From Thermosinus carboxydivorans Nor1 (GTDB lineage: Bacteria > Bacillota > Negativicutes > Sporomusales > Thermosinaceae): a stretch of 64,000 nucleotides of DNA. A program made the translations under genes and the position numbers. Position 1 is the stretch's first letter; every line of letters starts with the position of its first letter. The DNA lies in assembly GCF_000169155.1 (NCBI RefSeq), contig NZ_AAWL01000011.1, positions 28,499-92,498 on the forward strand, written 5' to 3'. Below, piece after piece: positions 43,393 to 51,182 of this stretch. Under the pieces are notes generated by a model. That model did not search any database, had not been told where the DNA came from, and worked only from the letters and a program-made list of their open reading frames with translations.

Positions 43393-43497
43393 ATGTTGGC
43401 ATTAGCGGTAGTTCAAATGTTGGTTGTCGGATATTTATTGTATTATATAAAAAATCGAGCCGGTGAACTCGGTGATAGTCAAGGATTATACAAGTAG
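43393..43497 (+). CDS. 34-residue single-span membrane protein
   Basis: Small ORF preceded by AGGGGGAAAG and operator L. Residues 2-20 form one membrane helix (MLALAVVQMLVVGYLLYYI), followed by a short polar tail (KNRAGELGDSQGLYK). No family is recognised. A dedicated operator supports expression, and the pattern parallels the 46-residue protein at 30809. Confidence 0.6.
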   Translation: MLALAVVQMLVVGYLLYYIKNRAGELGDSQGLYK

Positions 43498-43699
43498 TTC
43501 ACATTTTTCTTAATTGGACTTCTGCGCTTCGCTTTATCTGGAAATAGACGACAATGGGTAACCAGCAAAAAATGCTTGGATATGGCCGAGTGTTGGGATT
43601 GGTGCGAGCGCCAGGAACATGCTGTAGATAAATATGTTTCTAACTGAGGATGAATTTACACATAAATTAGCAAAATTTTAAAAACAGGGGGCATTTTAC

Positions 43700-43867
43700 T
43701 TGAAAAAAAGTCTTATATTCGGAGTGGCGATTATACTTATGCTTAGCGTTTTTCTTGCAGGTTGCGGTAGCACGAAAGCCACACCTTCCGTAAATAGCCA
43801 ACAAAGCACGAATCAATCTATGGGTCATGATGTAAACAGTCCTGAACACAAGGCAATGAACCAGTAA
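43700..43867 (+). CDS. Short lipoprotein, probable N-terminus of a deleted multicopper oxidase
   Basis: TTG-initiated reading of 55 residues (AGGGGGC upstream) with a signal peptide and lipobox FLAGC (Cys22), then a polar linker containing MGHDVNSPEHKAMNQ. The C-terminal remnant of a multicopper oxidase begins three bases after its stop. I infer that both are the ends of one gene whose central part, over 1 kb, was lost. The short lipoprotein could still be made. Confidence 0.5.
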   Translation: MKKSLIFGVAIILMLSVFLAGCGSTKATPSVNSQQSTNQSMGHDVNSPEHKAMNQ

Positions 43868-43870
43868 TGA

Positions 43871-44021
43871 CGATTAAAGCTGAGACCGGGCATTTTGTCC
43901 GGAGAAACTTGGGATATTGAGTTTGACTCTGACAATCTTGGTAACTGGCCGTTTCACTGTCATATTTCGCATTACACGTTAACAATATTGCGGCATGTTT
44001 GCCGTTGTGCAGTACCGGTGA
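43871..44021 (+). pseudogene. Multicopper oxidase C-terminal remnant
   Basis: One frame reads LSGETWDIEFDSDNLG then NWPFHCHISHYT, containing the HCHxxxH copper-ligand motif of the last cupredoxin domain. After a frameshift near 43978-43992 the typical final GGMFAVVQYR and stop are found. No start or upstream domains remain. This is a clear relic of a copper oxidase inside the metal-response island. Confidence 0.75.
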
Positions 44022-44131
44022 GATGGAGAAAACAGGAGTGATATGACTGATACGGCCATTAAGCAAAATTTGGTTTTACGCGGTGATCAGGATAATATTT
44101 TCGGGTAAACGTTTATATTTATCAAAAAAAA

Positions 44132-44207
44132 TTCATCACTTCTTCATAAAAAAAACACAGGTTATTCATAGGTTGCTCATAGGATCTTCATATTGAACTG
44201 ATATTAT
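44132..44207 (+). promoter_or_regulatory. TTCAYA-repeat operator/promoter M (six repeats)
   Basis: TTCATC (44132), TTCATA (44143), AACACA (44154), TTCATA (44165), CTCATA (44176), TTCATA (44187), all 11 bp apart; TATTAT (44202-44207) 15 bp after the last start. This is the longest array of the set. It predicts a leader of about 195 nt before the SLH-protein gene. Besides this, 44022-44409 holds nothing I can support. Confidence 0.9.
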
Positions 44208-44409
44208 AAAGATAACCGCTTAGGGGAGCTTACAGACCCTAAGATTATGCGAATGAAGAAGGGAGTGAAGCTTTCGCTACAACATATAGAAGCTAGCCTC
44301 AAGGTGCATCATAAACATGCATTCCTCAACAAGGGCGGGAAGCCTATACAAAATTTATATTGTATGGCTTGGGTCTACACAAAACTACTAATTATTTGGA
44401 GGGAATATA

Positions 44410-45123
44410 ATGAAAAAAAGACTTCTAAGAACTGCTATCACAACCGCTCTCACCGTAACATTTGCGGTACCTGCTTTTGCCAATCCTTTCTCTGATGTTC
44501 CCCCAAAACACTGGGCCTATGATGCAGTAAATAAACTTGCTGCGGCCGGTATTATCGATGGTTATGGCGATGGCACCTTTAAAGGGGATAAAACGCTAAC
44601 TCGCTATGAGATGGCCCAAATCGTTGCTAAGGCTATGGGGAAAGTCTCTACAGTTGACCAAAAAATTATTGTTGACAAATTAGCTGCTGAATTTGGTGCT
44701 GAACTGAACGAGTTAGGAATAAAAGTCGATGGTATTCAGAAACAATTGGACAATCAAATTAAATTCAATGGTGAAGCGCGAGTTCAATATGACAATGCAA
44801 CCGAAGATACTACATATCGTTTCCGCCTCGGCGCAACCGGAAAAGTAAATGATAATACCAAAATTAACGTTCGTTTAACCACAGCTGATGAAAAAGGCTT
44901 TGATAAATCTTCTATTGATAGTTTTAACTCTACTCGCATTGACCGGTTCAATTTGGATACTAAAATTGGCAGTGTAAATACTGTTTTAGGTAAACAAGAC
45001 TTAATACTTGGTAAAGGCCTTCTTTACAACTCCAATGAAGTAGATGGCGCCGCAATCACAGGCGCAAAAGTAAACTGGGATAAACTTACTTTAGCATACG
45101 ATAACAGCGGCCCAATGTACTAG
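44410..45123 (+). CDS. SLH-domain outer-membrane porin, C-terminally truncated
   Basis: Protein of 237 residues resembling OmpM-type proteins of Negativicutes. It has a signal peptide (1-24, AFA-N), one SLH domain (about 25-75: NPFSDVPPKHWAYDAVNKLA) that binds the peptidoglycan-linked polymer, a coiled linker (about 80-115) and the first strands of a beta-barrel (FNGEARVQYDN, TYRFRLGATGKV). Family members are typically well over 350 residues, so most of the barrel is missing. The stop at 45121 coincides with the start of a sequence shared with 59.7 kb, indicating truncation by recombination. Confidence 0.8.
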   Translation: MKKRLLRTAITTALTVTFAVPAFANPFSDVPPKHWAYDAVNKLAAAGIIDGYGDGTFKGDKTLTRYEMAQIVAKAMGKVSTVDQKIIVDKLAAEFGAELNELGIKVDGIQKQLDNQIKFNGEARVQYDNATEDTTYRFRLGATGKVNDNTKINVRLTTADEKGFDKSSIDSFNSTRIDRFNLDTKIGSVNTVLGKQDLILGKGLLYNSNEVDGAAITGAKVNWDKLTLAYDNSGPMY

Positions 45124-45157
45124 AAAGTGTGTAAAAACTTATAAATTAATCTTTAAA

Positions 45158-45361
45158 GTGTATAAAATTTATTATTATCGTTTATATAGAATATGCTCAT
45201 GGTGTGGCTATGAGTATGATTATGAACTTTATCCCAGCTGTCCTTGTTGTGGAAATAGTTTGGTCGACGATCCTCCACAGGCCGGGTTCGTACTTTTCCC
45301 AGAGCTTCTTCTTGAAACTTCTCCACTTAAACTTTTTCCAGAACTCGCGTTTAAGCCGTAG
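45158..45361 (+). CDS. Small zinc-ribbon-like protein, copy 1
   Basis: Unrecognised 67-residue product: two CxxC pairs (CSWCGYEYDYELYPSCPCCG) suggest a zinc ribbon, and a hydrophobic tail follows (DDPPQAGFVLFPELLL...). The same protein, better preserved, is at 59697-59999. Homology in frame extends upstream to about 45119, into the truncated porin gene, but the N-terminus of the longer copy is absent. No ribosome site is seen for the GTG at 45158, so this copy may not be expressed. Confidence 0.45.
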   Translation: MYKIYYYRLYRICSWCGYEYDYELYPSCPCCGNSLVDDPPQAGFVLFPELLLETSPLKLFPELAFKP

Positions 45362-45443
45362 ACGTATTTTGGGGTTCTATGCAAATCAGGAAACAAATAG
45401 TTGAGTTGGTAAAAAATAGGCAATTTAGAAAATATATCAGTTT

Positions 45444-45486
45444 TTCACGGTTTCTTCACAGGTTCTTCATATTGATGTTATATAAT
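45444..45486 (+). promoter_or_regulatory. TTCAYA-repeat operator/promoter N
   Basis: TTCACG (45444), TTCACA (45455), TTCATA (45466) at 11-bp steps; TATAAT (45481-45486) 15 bp after the last start. Serves the genes at 45540 and probably 45788. Confidence 0.85.
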
Positions 45487-45539
45487 TACATTGCGGTTAA
45501 CAAATTCCAGTAATCCGGATGATAACGGAGGTGAAGAAG

Positions 45540-45731
45540 ATGACAATGGGCGGAGTAGCTGGTGGTGCGGGTATGTCTGGTATGGCTGGCTGCAGTGGTA
45601 GCCAACACAGCCAAATGATGGGCGGTGCCAAAAATACAACTACCAACACCAATCAGACACCGGCGGCTAACAAAGCGCAGGCCATAAGTATCGACCCTAA
45701 TTTGGGGCAAAAGGTGGATATCACCGTATAA
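45540..45731 (+). CDS. Met/Gly-rich small protein
   Basis: Unrecognised protein of 63 residues without a signal peptide. The first half is Gly/Met/Ser-rich (MGGVAGGAGMSGMAGCSG, then QHSQMMGG), the middle is Thr/Asn-rich, and the end is a short ordered segment (ISIDPNLGQKVDITV). Strong GGAGGTGA site at 45527-45534. Transcribed from operator N; a metal-binding role is suggested only by composition. Confidence 0.65.
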   Translation: MTMGGVAGGAGMSGMAGCSGSQHSQMMGGAKNTTTNTNQTPAANKAQAISIDPNLGQKVDITV

Positions 45732-45787
45732 GTACACATTCATTAGCTTTGAACGTATGAAAATATTTCATTTGGGAGGAACTGACA

Positions 45788-45979
45788 ATGAAGAAGATTA
45801 CCAAAACCTTATTTGCTGCTCTGGTGGCTGCCTTTGTATTTGGCGCGGTCGTGAGTCCTACACTGACTCCGGTATTTGCCGCCGCTCAGACTGCTGATCA
45901 AACTACCAATCAAGAGCAACAAAAGCCGTCAGAAGATGCTCCGCAAGGCGGAAACGAACACTCTGGTCATCACGGTTAA
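45788..45979 (+). CDS. Small secreted protein with His tail
   Basis: Protein of 63 residues with a signal peptide (1-31, VFA-A) and a mature peptide of about 30 residues rich in Gln/Asn/Glu, ending NEHSGHHG, a potential metal-binding tail. GGGAGGAAC precedes the ATG. It lies 56 bp after the previous gene without an operator of its own, so it is probably cotranscribed from operator N; a terminator follows. Confidence 0.7.
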   Translation: MKKITKTLFAALVAAFVFGAVVSPTLTPVFAAAQTADQTTNQEQQKPSEDAPQGGNEHSGHHG

Positions 45980-45991
45980 TAGGGCAAGGGT

Positions 45992-46038
45992 AAAAACAGC
46001 CGGATAACCTTTCAGGTAGAGGATGTCCGGCTGTTTTT
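45992..46038 (+). terminator. Rho-independent terminator
   Basis: A 13-bp perfect stem (45992-46004 with 46026-46038), the second arm ending in TTTTT. Confidence 0.8.
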
Positions 46039-46073
46039 ATAATATGGCGCAAAATAAGCGGATATAGTAAAAG

Positions 46074-46127
46074 TTCACAACAAAAACAAATATTCTTCAT
46101 AAGTTTTTCAAGTTTTTCTGTTATATT
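46074..46127 (+). promoter_or_regulatory. TTCAYA-repeat operator/promoter O
   Basis: TTCACA (46074), AACAAA (46085), TTCATA (46096), TTCAAG (46107) at 11-bp steps; TATATT (46122-46127) 15 bp after the last start. Serves the gene at 46160. Confidence 0.85.
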
Positions 46128-46159
46128 ATAGTCAAACAGCAAATAAGGAGGGCTGTCAT

Positions 46160-46366
46160 ATGGAATGGCAGGATATTATACAGTACGGGCTTATCTTCGG
46201 TGTGATGTTTTTAATGATGCGGTTTGGAGGATGCTGCGGCGGACATAGCCATGGCTCAAGTAAATCAAATGGGCACAAGTCCGGCTGCTGTGGCGGAAAT
46301 CAAACAGGTAAAGAGACCGAACTTACTGGGAAAAATTCCGTAACAGAAAAAAAGAGTTGTCACTGA
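46160..46366 (+). CDS. Small membrane protein with Cys/His-rich tail
   Basis: Unrecognised protein of 68 residues: one N-terminal membrane helix (about 7-22) runs into GGCCGGHSHG, then a polar tail with a second CCGG motif and a terminal SCH. The paired vicinal Cys and His residues look like a soft-metal-binding tail. AAGGAGGGC precedes the ATG. Last regulon gene before the second tRNA array. Confidence 0.7.
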   Translation: MEWQDIIQYGLIFGVMFLMMRFGGCCGGHSHGSSKSNGHKSGCCGGNQTGKETELTGKNSVTEKKSCH

Positions 46367-46384
46367 GATATTTTTAATAAGGTA

Positions 46385-46413
46385 TTGCCAAATGTGACGT
46401 GTTGGGTTATAAT
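46385..46413 (+). promoter_or_regulatory. Promoter of tRNA array 2
   Basis: TTGCCA (46385-46390), 17-bp spacer, TATAAT (46408-46413), upstream of the tRNA-Glu at 46486. Confidence 0.8.
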
Positions 46414-46485
46414 AATCTCCGCGGTATGCTCGGGCGCTGCCGCGAGATGCCAGAGTTTACTTGTCTGCTGATATCAACCACACAA

Positions 46486-46560
46486 GGCCCGTTGGTCAAG
46501 TGGTTAAGACACCGCCCTTTCACGGCGGTAACAGGGGTTCGAATCCCCTACGGGTCACCA
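46486..46560 (+). tRNA. tRNA-Glu(TTC), second copy
   Basis: Complete cloverleaf with CCA; one base differs (D-loop) from the copy in array 1. Confidence 0.97.
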
Positions 46561-46570
46561 ACTCGTCTAT

Positions 46571-46646
46571 GGCCCCGTGGTGTAGTGGTTAACATGCCGC
46601 CCTGTCACGGCGGAGATCGTGGGTTCAAGTCCCATCGGGGTCGCCA
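46571..46646 (+). tRNA. tRNA-Asp(GTC), second copy
   Basis: Identical to the gene at 25040-25115; CCA encoded. Confidence 0.97.
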
Positions 46647-46651
46647 TATAT

Positions 46652-46727
<76 letters not shown>

Positions 46728-46733
46728 CCTCGG

Positions 46734-46761
46734 CCGCTCCTCATGCGAGGAGCGGTTTTTT
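46734..46761 (+). terminator. Terminator of tRNA array 2
   Basis: CCGCTCCTC (46734-46742) pairs perfectly with 46747-46755, followed by six T residues. Confidence 0.9.
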
Positions 46762-46879
46762 GCACCCCGGGTTACACGTTGTGACTCGGGACTATTTTTT
46801 AGCGAAAAATACCACGAATTAGCCGCCGGCCCGAATGCAGATGCTATAGATGATTTTAGCAGACGAAGGCGGTGGGCCT

Positions 46880-47317
46880 ATGGGGCGGTTTATTGCTATT
46901 ATGTCTACATTATTACTTTTCCTCACGGCCGCCGGCTACCTTTACCGGTTGACGCCATATACCTATACAGACGAGGACAATGCTTTCGCCGATGAAAGCG
47001 CCGCTGCAATGCTGGCGCTCATGGAGCGTATCGCCTGCGAGGGGAACGCGCTCCAGAAGCAGTCGCCAGGGCAGGCCGTAGACATTTATTGGGAGGGGCA
47101 GTATGAATTTAACCGGTTAAAACACGCGGCCTTGTTCTATAAAGGGGCGATGGCCGAAGACTTTGTTTATGCCCTGGACCTGGCCGAAGCCTGGTGCAAA
47201 TATGCGGCCGACGCTGCCGATAATCCGTACGATGCTAAGGCGCGATTAGCGGCGGAGCAGCGGTTGGCAGCGGCCCGGGCCGAGTTTCGGGCCATTATTG
47301 CCAAAGAGTACCGCTAA
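46880..47317 (+). CDS. Membrane-anchored hypothetical protein
   Basis: Unrecognised protein of 145 residues with one N-terminal membrane helix (about 3-22) and an Ala-rich, helical exported domain (e.g. YKGAMAEDFVYALDLAEAW, then ARLAAEQRLAAARAEFRA). The ATG at 46880 gives the natural signal anchor; an ATG at 46850 adds ten polar residues. No operon partner is close. Base composition matches the housekeeping part of the window rather than the AT-richer island. Confidence 0.65.
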   Translation: MGRFIAIMSTLLLFLTAAGYLYRLTPYTYTDEDNAFADESAAAMLALMERIACEGNALQKQSPGQAVDIYWEGQYEFNRLKHAALFYKGAMAEDFVYALDLAEAWCKYAADAADNPYDAKARLAAEQRLAAARAEFRAIIAKEYR

Positions 47318-47424
47318 GCCAGAGGTGAGGCGTAAAATCGGCCATGCGCATAATGGCGAAGTAGTGATTGGCGCGGTGATTTTCGGTAACACTAACCGTA
47401 ACAAACGCCGCAAAGGATGATGGT

Positions 47425-47640
47425 ATGGACTATCAAGAGCGCATTGCCCTGGACATAGCCTATCTTAAACGCCTGGGATATACCGACAGCGACGTGGCGG
47501 AAGTAGTAGCCCGCTATACTGGCTACTACTCCTGGAGCGGGCTCAGCCGCAACCAGCAGCGCCGGCTGGCCGAAGATCTCAATCGTCATGTGCGCATCGC
47601 CCGCAAGTGGCACTATCTCATCAACGGCTGGGTGCAATAG
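47425..47640 (+). CDS. Small hypothetical protein
   Basis: Unrecognised basic helical protein of 71 residues (LDIAYLKRLGYTDSDVAEVV..., HVRIARKWHYLINGW). A weak AAAGGATG sequence precedes the ATG. Even codon content across the frame supports coding, but no family is recognised. Confidence 0.55.
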   Translation: MDYQERIALDIAYLKRLGYTDSDVAEVVARYTGYYSWSGLSRNQQRRLAEDLNRHVRIARKWHYLINGWVQ

Positions 47641-47744
47641 TCCCCGCCGTTTTTTTATATGGCGCCCATATTGGCAGTGCTTGCGCAAGTCAGCCCCAGC
47701 GACTATAATCCCCTTAGATAGTCCCCTGACGCTAAGGAGGTCCT

Positions 47745-49121
47745 ATGCATCACGATCTACCTGCGGCCTTTTGCCAGCGGATGCAGGCCTTGCTGGCAGA
47801 CGAGTTCGCCGCTTTTTACCAAAGCTACGAAGAGCCCCGCACATATGGCCTAAGGGTAAACACCCTTAAAATTACGCCAGCCGAACTGGTAAGCCTGGCG
47901 CCGTTTGCTCTGACGCCCGTGCCTTGGGCGACCGACGGGTTTTATTGCCTCGAAGAGCAGCGGCCGGGTAAACATCCCTACCATGCCGCTGGTTTGTACT
48001 ATATCCAGGAGCCGAGCGCCATGGCTGCGGCGCCGCTCTTGGCGCCGCAGCCGGGAGAATTTGTCTTAGACTTGGCAGCCGCGCCGGGCGGCAAAGCGAC
48101 GCACCTAGCGGCCTTTATGCAAGGGCAGGGCCTGCTTATTGCCAATGAAGTCCATCCGGCCCGGGCCAAAATTCTCTCCGAAAACATCGAACGGCTTGGC
48201 GTAAAAAACTGCATCGTGACGAACGAAACGCCGCCGCGGTTGGCCGAGCGTTTCCCTGCTTTTTTTGACCGGATTCTGGTGGACGCGCCCTGCTCCGGTG
48301 AAGGAATGTTCCGCAAAGACCCCGCCGCTTGCCAGGAGTGGACTCAGGATGCTCCGCGTCAGTGCGCCGCCCGGCAGCGGGAGATTTTGGCGGATGCAGT
48401 AAGAATGCTAAAAAGCGGCGGCTGGCTGCTCTACTCTACCTGCACGTTTGCCCCGGAGGAAAACGAAGAGATTGTCGATTGGCTGCTGGCTGCTTACCCG
48501 GATTTGGCGGTGGTGCCGCTGCCGCACAACCATGGCTTTGCTTCTGCCGTACCGGCCTGGGGCGGCGGTCGCAGCGACCTTGCCGGCGCCGTGCGCCTGT
48601 GGCCGCATAAACTTCGGGGCGAAGGTCATTTCCTAGCTCTGCTGCGCAAGCAGGGGGAAGGCAAAGGGACTGGCATCCGGCCTGGCCGCAAAGAGGGAAA
48701 GCGCCGCGCCGACTCCCGCTTAAAAGACTATCTTGCTTTTTGCCGGGAATTCTTTACTACCGTGCCGGAAGGTGACCTACAACTGTTTGGCGACCATCTT
48801 TACCTGTTGCCGCCGGGCGCGCCACCGCTTGACGGGCTTAAGATCCTTCGGCCCGGCTGGCATTTGGGTTGGCTGGCGAAAAACCGTTTCGAACCTTCGC
48901 ATGCCTTGGCTATGGCCATTACCGCCAAGGATGTCCGCTACACAGCCGACTATTCCGCCGCCGACGACGCGGTTTGGCGCTATCTGCGGGGCGAAGCGCT
49001 GCCCCGCCAGGGCGAAAAAGGGTGGACACTCGTCACCGTCGACGGCTATCCTCTCGGATGGGGCAAGCAGAGCGCGGACAGCCTGAAAAACCATTATCCC
49101 AAAGGATTGCGCTGGCTGTAG
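47745..49121 (+). CDS. RsmF/NOP2-type rRNA 5-methylcytosine methyltransferase
   Basis: SAM-dependent RNA methyltransferase of 458 residues. The core has the SAM motif LDLAAAPGGKATHLA near residue 108, the DAPCSGEGMFRKDP motif with the first Cys near residue 184, and the catalytic Cys in LLYSTCTFAPEENE near 232. A C-terminal PUA-like extension (GWHLGWLAKNRFEPSHALAM) places it in the RsmF/YebU branch rather than RsmB. AAGGAGG directly precedes the ATG. Confidence 0.9.
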   Translation: MHHDLPAAFCQRMQALLADEFAAFYQSYEEPRTYGLRVNTLKITPAELVSLAPFALTPVPWATDGFYCLEEQRPGKHPYHAAGLYYIQEPSAMAAAPLLAPQPGEFVLDLAAAPGGKATHLAAFMQGQGLLIANEVHPARAKILSENIERLGVKNCIVTNETPPRLAERFPAFFDRILVDAPCSGEGMFRKDPAACQEWTQDAPRQCAARQREILADAVRMLKSGGWLLYSTCTFAPEENEEIVDWLLAAYPDLAVVPLPHNHGFASAVPAWGGGRSDLAGAVRLWPHKLRGEGHFLALLRKQGEGKGTGIRPGRKEGKRRADSRLKDYLAFCREFFTTVPEGDLQLFGDHLYLLPPGAPPLDGLKILRPGWHLGWLAKNRFEPSHALAMAITAKDVRYTADYSAADDAVWRYLRGEALPRQGEKGWTLVTVDGYPLGWGKQSADSLKNHYPKGLRWL

Positions 49122-49265
49122 GTAGAGTGGCTGTATTATTGCTATATTATTTGTTATGATTATCGGTGCTGCTATCTGGTCACTTGCCGGATTACCCATT
49201 ATAATAGAATTGATATTAAAGGAAATTATTTCTCTTTCAAAACTGAAGCCGGAGGGCGAAGTAGT

Positions 49266-50303
49266 TTGCTAAATATTATTGCCAAAGCAGAACACACACA
49301 TGATTTAACCAAGGACGAAATCGTTAAGCTGCTGGCGACTGATGAGTATAATCAAGAGCTGTTTGCGGCGGCCGACCGGGTGCGCAAGAGGTTTGTCGGC
49401 GATGAAGTCCATCTGCGAGGGTTGATTGAATTCTCCAATATCTGTAAACAGAATTGCCTGTACTGTGGTCTGAGACGCGACAACCAAAACCTTAAGCGAT
49501 ACCGTCTGACAGTTGAGCAGATTATTGATTTTGCCCGCAAAGCTAAGTCTTACGGCTACAAAACGATAGTATTGCAATCCGGCGAAGACAGTTCGTTTGA
49601 TGTACCTACTATGCAGCATATTATTCGCGAAATCAAGGCTATGGACATGGCGCTGACGCTTAGCATCGGCGAAAAGACGCGGGAAGAATATGCGGCGTAC
49701 AAGGAAGCGGGGGCCGACCGGTATTTGCTGCGGATTGAGACGACTGACAAAGCCCTCTATGAGGCTTTGGATCCGGGGATGAGTTTTGAAAACAGGATGC
49801 GGTGCTTGCGCGATTTGAAAGAACTTGGCTATGAGGTCGGTACGGGCTGTCTGGTAGGGCTGCCCGGGCAGACGCTGGAATCGCTTGCCGACGATATTCT
49901 CTTTTTTAAAGCGATCGATGCCGACATGATTGGCATCGGGCCGTTCATCCCCAATCCCGACACGCCGCTGGCTGGCGCAAAAGGCGGTACGTTTACACTC
50001 AGTTTAAAAGTAATGGCGCTTACCCGACTCCTCATGCCGGATATCAACATACCGGCTACTACGGCGATGGAAACGCTGGACCCGCATGGGCGGATTATTG
50101 CCCTGCAAAGCGGCGCTAATGTAGTCATGCCCAATGTTACCGAAGGGGAGTATCGCCAGTTATATGCTCTTTATCCCGGCAAGATCTGCATCAACGACAC
50201 TCCCGCGCACTGCCGGGCTTGTATTACCGGCAAGATTAACGGGATCGGGCGCAAAGTTTCAGCCGGGTACGGTTACCGGCAGAAAAAGAAGATAGGGCAA
50301 TAG
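49266..50303 (+). CDS. hydE: [FeFe]-hydrogenase maturase HydE
   Basis: Radical SAM enzyme of 345 residues that acts in H-cluster dithiolate assembly. The cluster motif CKQNCLYCGLRR is near residues 60-71, followed by TIVLQSGED, LSIGEKTREEY and TGCLVGLPGQT typical of HydE. A C-terminal Cys group (CINDTPAHCRACITG) may bind a second cluster. TTG start at 49266 with GGAGGGCG upstream. HydF, HydG and hydrogenase genes are not in the window. Confidence 0.9.
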   Translation: MLNIIAKAEHTHDLTKDEIVKLLATDEYNQELFAAADRVRKRFVGDEVHLRGLIEFSNICKQNCLYCGLRRDNQNLKRYRLTVEQIIDFARKAKSYGYKTIVLQSGEDSSFDVPTMQHIIREIKAMDMALTLSIGEKTREEYAAYKEAGADRYLLRIETTDKALYEALDPGMSFENRMRCLRDLKELGYEVGTGCLVGLPGQTLESLADDILFFKAIDADMIGIGPFIPNPDTPLAGAKGGTFTLSLKVMALTRLLMPDINIPATTAMETLDPHGRIIALQSGANVVMPNVTEGEYRQLYALYPGKICINDTPAHCRACITGKINGIGRKVSAGYGYRQKKKIGQ

Positions 50304-50305
50304 AA

Positions 50306-50331
50306 AACGGCGGATAGTCCGCCGTTTTTTT
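50306..50331 (+). terminator. Rho-independent terminator
   Basis: AACGGCGGA (50306-50314) pairs with TCCGCCGTT (50318-50326), followed by T residues. Confidence 0.88.
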
Positions 50332-50431
50332 GTGCCGGGAAGGATTTCGGGTTGGGGGCCACTGCTGGGTAACCTTTTGCTAGTCTACACGCATATGCTA
50401 ATGCGTGTGATAAAAAGAAAGGGGCGATTTC

Positions 50432-51100
50432 ATGGAGTGGTCCATCCTGCTCAGCATAATAATGATTAACTTGATTTTGTCCAGCGACAATGCACTTGCA
50501 ATCGCGATGGCGAGCCGCGGCCTGCCGTCCGAGCAGCGAAAGAAAGCGGTGCTTTGGGGCAGCATTGGCGCGGTCGTGCTGCAAATACTGCTAACTTTTA
50601 CGGCGTCGCTGCTGCTGAGTATACCTTATTTAAAAATTATTGGCGGAGTAATGCTGGTATGGATTGCGGCTAAGCTGTTTGGCGCCGAAGAAACCGAAGT
50701 CATTGCGCAAATCGAGAGCTGGGAGCTGCTGCCAGCGATTATTAAAATAATGGTGGCCAACTTAGTTATGAGTTTAGACAACGTTCTCGCCGTAGCCGCC
50801 ATCGCCGACGGCAATTTTACCTTGCTAGGTCTGGGGCTGGTCATGAGTTTCCCGGTTATCATCTGGGGGAGCGCGGTTATTGTTGCTATCCTAGAGAAGT
50901 TCCCCGTCGTCAGTTGGCTCGGAGCAATCTTCTTAGGGTGGACGGCCGGCGGGATAATATCGTCAGACTGCAGTGTTGCGCCGCTCTTGGACCGGTACGA
51001 CATTAGTCGTTTCTTTTTCTCCACCATTGCGGCGGCCCTAGTGGTCATGTACGGCGTAGTTAAGGATGGTAAAGCGGAAAATTATCGAATGCCGGAATAA
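50432..51100 (+). CDS. TerC/YjbE-family integral membrane protein
   Basis: Membrane protein of 222 residues with seven hydrophobic segments and the two TerC-type acidic motifs NLILSSDNALAIA and NLVMSLDNVLAVA, which likely bind the cation. YjbE/MeeY-type members export manganese or supply exoenzymes with it; the metal here is unknown. AAAGGGGCG precedes the ATG. A hairpin (ACACGCAT, 50387-50394, with 50401-50408) lies in the leader, but I see no yybP-ykoY riboswitch core. Confidence 0.85.
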   Translation: MEWSILLSIIMINLILSSDNALAIAMASRGLPSEQRKKAVLWGSIGAVVLQILLTFTASLLLSIPYLKIIGGVMLVWIAAKLFGAEETEVIAQIESWELLPAIIKIMVANLVMSLDNVLAVAAIADGNFTLLGLGLVMSFPVIIWGSAVIVAILEKFPVVSWLGAIFLGWTAGGIISSDCSVAPLLDRYDISRFFFSTIAAALVVMYGVVKDGKAENYRMPE

Positions 51101-51182
51101 GGGCGAGGTATGTCACCATAATTTAACGTGCGGCATATTATGTAGCAAAGCGACATTAGGGCACATAAAGGGAGGGCCGATT

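Noticed and set aside
44247..44495. 82-codon frame upstream of and overlapping the SLH-porin start
   Set aside because: No ribosome site, and it runs into the porin gene in another frame; the region is better explained as the untranslated leader behind operator M.
50332..50431. Possible yybP-ykoY manganese riboswitch before the TerC/YjbE gene
   Set aside because: The leader is short and shows only one simple hairpin; the conserved loop sequences of the class are absent.
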